Source: Pseudomonadota bacterium
GTDB lineage: Bacteria > BMS3Abin14
Reading direction: 5' to 3'
DNA: 13,540 bases
Assembly (NCBI GenBank): GCA_003229755.1
Contig: QIFJ01000279.1
Location: 1 to 13,540, forward strand
Both the position numbers and the translations under genes were made by a program. Below, piece after piece: positions 12,032 through 13,540 of the stretch (within the stretch, counting starts at the first letter, position 1; every line of letters starts with the position of its first letter). Under the pieces are notes generated by a model, which had not been told where the DNA came from, did not search any database, and saw only the letters and a list, made by a program, of their open reading frames with translations.

Positions 12032-12107
12032 CGAGTGATTACACCCAAAAGCCCGGCCTTATGATGGCACTTTACCGAAATTTCACCAACTAAATTGGAG
12101 ATGAACC
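12032..12107. repeat. Partial, inverted copy of the MITE-like element
   Basis: The 76 nt align without gaps to the reverse complement of 4651-4726 at about 67 positions, including the identical stretch starting CGAGTGATTACACCC and the end ACCAACTAA...GGAGATGAACC. The other half and the second terminal repeat are missing or replaced by unrelated sequence. It ends 14 nt before the cold-shock gene's terminator. Confidence 0.8.
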
Positions 12108-12121
12108 CTTATATTTTACCG

Positions 12122-12150
12122 AAAAAAAAGCCCCGGCACAGCCGGGGCTT
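12122..12150 (-). terminator. Intrinsic terminator of the cold-shock gene
   Basis: On the minus strand AAGCCCCGGC-TGT-GCCGGGGC is followed by eight T's. It starts about 20 nt after the stop codon at 12171. On the plus strand the T-tract is only two or three T's, so it works mainly for the minus strand. Confidence 0.92.
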
Positions 12151-12170
12151 TAATACATGAGAGAGCAGCC

Positions 12171-12371
12171 TTACTCAGGGATAACATTTGTAGCCTGAAG
12201 CCCCTTCGGACCTTCGGTGATCTCAAATGTTACCTTCTGACCCTCCTGCAGGGTCTTGAACCCCTCACCCCCTATCACAGAGAAATGCACAAAAACATCC
12301 GGGCCGTCCTCCTGAGCAATAAAACCGAATCCTTTTCTCTCATCGAACCACTTTACTGTTCCTTCTGCCAT
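12171..12371 (-). CDS. Cold-shock protein, CspA family
   Basis: Single cold-shock domain of 66 residues that binds single-stranded RNA/DNA and melts RNA secondary structure; cytoplasmic. Begins MAEGTVKWFDERKGFGFI: RNP1 is KGFGFI (residues 13-18) and RNP2 is VFVHFS (about 26-31). The rest, EGQKVTFEITEGPKGLQATNV, is typical. The start is ATG 12371 with GGAGGGG 7 nt upstream. Which member (cspA, cspD and so on) cannot be decided. It has its own terminator downstream and a second terminator-like hairpin about 55 nt upstream of the start, so leader-level control is possible. Confidence 0.95.
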   Translation of the reverse strand: MAEGTVKWFDERKGFGFIAQEDGPDVFVHFSVIGGEGFKTLQEGQKVTFEITEGPKGLQATNVIPE

Positions 12372-12423
12372 CTTCTAACCCCTCCTTGAAGATCTGCCTG
12401 TACGTCACGGCACGGCTTTACCT

Positions 12424-12453
12424 GAAAAAAAGATCCGAGGCGGTGGCCCCGGA
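12424..12453 (-). terminator. Terminator-like hairpin in the leader of the cold-shock gene
   Basis: On the minus strand TCCGGGGC-CACC-GCCTCGGA forms an 8-bp stem (one G-T pair, 12453-12446 with 12441-12434), followed by TC and seven T's. It lies 53 nt upstream of the cold-shock start codon. No convincing gene lies further upstream on this strand, so it is either a leader attenuator or the end of an unannotated RNA. A TATAAA at 12462-12457 would put a start point inside the stem and so could not be used with it. Confidence 0.7.
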
Positions 12454-12890
12454 CCCTTTATATTCAATAAGCCGAACATCCGCACTTCTGTGAAAATCCG
12501 AAGTAACATAAATTAACTTCGGCAACCTATCTTCTACCCCAATAATGACTAAAAAACAAGGAAAAATTGATAATACTCACAGCATCGAGACGTAATTCCC
12601 GCCTCGATGCAGTTTCTTGTTACTGGTTTCCAGCAGCTCCCACTCCCCAATACTCCCATACCCTCGAACTGTTGGTCAGCCCCCATATCATGCACTCTGA
12701 TCTTAAGCAGGGGGTTGCCAACCCTTCTGTTGGAGCTATACTCGAGTAAGGAATCCTGCCTGAAGTCATGAAACTGATTTTTTGTTATTCTTACATATAT
12801 CAGGTCATGAACTATTTTCAGCTTTGTTTTTCGAAAACTCTCTAAAAGCAGCACCTGCACGAGAGGAGCACTTTCAAGGAGGACGAAATT
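12454..12890. other. A/T-richer gap with inverted repeats, between the cold-shock gene and the SHOCT gene
   Basis: No gene is called. It holds inverted repeats CCGAAGT/ACTTCGG (12498-12522) and GCATCGAG/CTCGATGC (12582-12610), either of which could be an RNA hairpin or an operator. A 103-codon minus frame (12549-12860) has no recognisable domain and no good ribosome-binding site. A weak plus-strand promoter (CTTACA, 17 nt, TATTTT, ending near 12815) could serve the SHOCT gene. Confidence 0.5.
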
Positions 12891-13157
12891 ATGATGGGAT
12901 GGGGGAACCAGGGTTACGGAATGTGGGGATTAGGAGGGATGATCGTGATGATTTTTTTCTGGGTAATATTAATTATCGGGACCATCCTTATCATACGCTA
13001 TTTCACTGCCGGTCACAGAGGGCCCGCCGCTCCTGGAGGAGAAACCATATCCAGGGAACGTGATCCTCTGGAGATCCTCAAGGAACGCTACGCGAAAGGT
13101 GAGATCGATACGCAGGAGTTCGAGGAGAGAAAGAAGATCCTGGAGAGTGGCGGATGA
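12891..13157 (+). CDS. Small SHOCT-domain membrane protein
   Basis: 88 residues. Residues 1-16 are Gly/Met/Trp-rich (MMGWGNQGYGMWGLGG), 17-37 form one transmembrane helix, a linker follows, and residues 58-86 (DPLEILKERYAKGEID, then QEFEERKKILE) are a SHOCT domain, a short helical motif often at the C terminus of small membrane proteins. The start is ATG 12891 with GGAGG 8 nt upstream; the next codon is also ATG. The stop TGA overlaps the cytochrome ATG (ATGA), so translation is coupled. Its function is unknown; proteins of this shape commonly neighbour redox or metal-handling genes, consistent with the cytochrome. Confidence 0.88.
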   Translation: MMGWGNQGYGMWGLGGMIVMIFFWVILIIGTILIIRYFTAGHRGPAAPGGETISRERDPLEILKERYAKGEIDTQEFEERKKILESGG

Positions 13158-13540
13158 CCGGCAAGAAATCCCGCACGATCCTGTGGTTGGGGCTGGGCCT
13201 GCTGGTTGTCGGGATCGCCGGTTTGTATCTGTCCCGCACAGGCGGCCGGCACATGGCCTCTTTCTCGGGATGGGGCGGAGGAGGAGTGTTCGATAAGGGA
13301 TCCTACGCATCCAACGGGGAGCGCATCTACTATCTCGGGATTGACGCCGATGGGCAGTTAATACCGTTCAAGGGCGGACCGCACTGGCTCCGCGGGATCG
13401 GCGGAAGCTGCGTCAACTGCCACGGCCCTGAAGGTAAAGGCGGCCTGCCCGTTATGATGGGGACACATATTCCCGGAGACATAAGGTACTCTGCCCTCGT
13501 ATCAGGAAAACATCACGGCGAGGCAGAGGGCGAGGAGAAG
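13154..13540 (+). CDS. Membrane-anchored c-type cytochrome, N-terminal part (runs off window)
   Basis: 129 codons are visible, with no stop before the window end. Residues 8-26 form a signal anchor (ILWLGLGLLVVGIAGLYL), so the haem domain is outside the cytoplasm. The haem c site is CVNCH at residues 86-90, followed by GPEGKGGLPVMMGTHIPGDIRYSAL, with Met101/Met102 as possible sixth ligands. The segment before it, NGERIYYLGIDADGQLIPF and GGPHWL, is typical of mono-haem cytochromes with this architecture. It overlaps the SHOCT gene by 4 nt and probably continues an electron-transfer operon beyond the edge. Partner and substrate are unknown. Confidence 0.88.
   Translation, partial: MTGKKSRTILWLGLGLLVVGIAGLYLSRTGGRHMASFSGWGGGGVFDKGSYASNGERIYYLGIDADGQLIPFKGGPHWLRGIGGSCVNCHGPEGKGGLPVMMGTHIPGDIRYSALVSGKHHGEAEGEEK

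Noticed and set aside
12549..12860. 103-codon minus-strand frame upstream of the cold-shock gene
   Set aside because: No domain or family resemblance and no good ribosome-binding site; it overlaps inverted repeats and the likely SHOCT promoter region.

Overview
The window is about half G+C and reads as a chromosomal segment of a Gram-negative, probably anaerobic or facultative, deltaproteobacterium-like (Desulfobacterota-type) organism. The reasons are: a 470-residue beta-type glutamine synthetase with the adenylylation tyrosine beside a PII gene, a sigma-54-type promoter, a REC-PilZ protein, lipoprotein signal peptidase coupled to ileS, and a membrane-anchored c-type cytochrome. The phylum is inferred, not proven.

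Layout. 1-1565 (+): the 3' end of ileS, overlapped by one base by lspA, ending at a bidirectional terminator (1637-1675) shared with the converging glnB-glnA operon. 1680-3472 (-): glnB then glnA, behind a sigma-54-like promoter (3500-3515) and two 17-bp dyads 31 bp apart that look like an activator (NtrC-type) enhancer. 3952-4551 (-): greA with its own sigma-70-like promoter and a terminator-like hairpin in the leader. 4645-4793: a 149-bp element with 29-bp terminal inverted repeats (MITE-like). 4962-7505 (-): an 847-residue fusion of a JAB/JAMM domain with a DinG/XPD-type iron-sulfur helicase. 7691-7817 (-): the last 26 codons of an hsp20 gene plus its terminator, a gene remnant. 7997-8920 (+): an AEC-family permease, converging on 9050-9805 (-), a REC-PilZ response regulator, which diverges from 10105-11625 (+), a GT39/ArnT-like membrane glycosyltransferase. 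12171-12371 (-): a cold-shock protein with terminator-like structures on both sides. 12891-13540 (+): a small SHOCT-domain membrane protein overlapping a c-type cytochrome gene that runs off the end.

How the genes relate. The clear functional unit is glnB-glnA: ammonium assimilation with PII sensing, probably switched on by sigma-54 and a distant activator. ileS-lspA is a housekeeping pair. The SHOCT-cytochrome pair is probably part of a larger redox operon beyond the edge. The other genes look like single transcription units.

The most unusual aspect is the intergenic DNA. Nearly every gap is filled with degenerate repeats of exact 7-nt period (units such as GCCTATA, TTACGCA, TTAGTTG, CTTGGAA), with short palindromic repeats in between. 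At two genes the heptad array starts exactly at the stop codon and lays stop codons 7 nt apart, so all three frames are closed. No CRISPR array, rRNA, tRNA, integrase or complete insertion sequence is visible.
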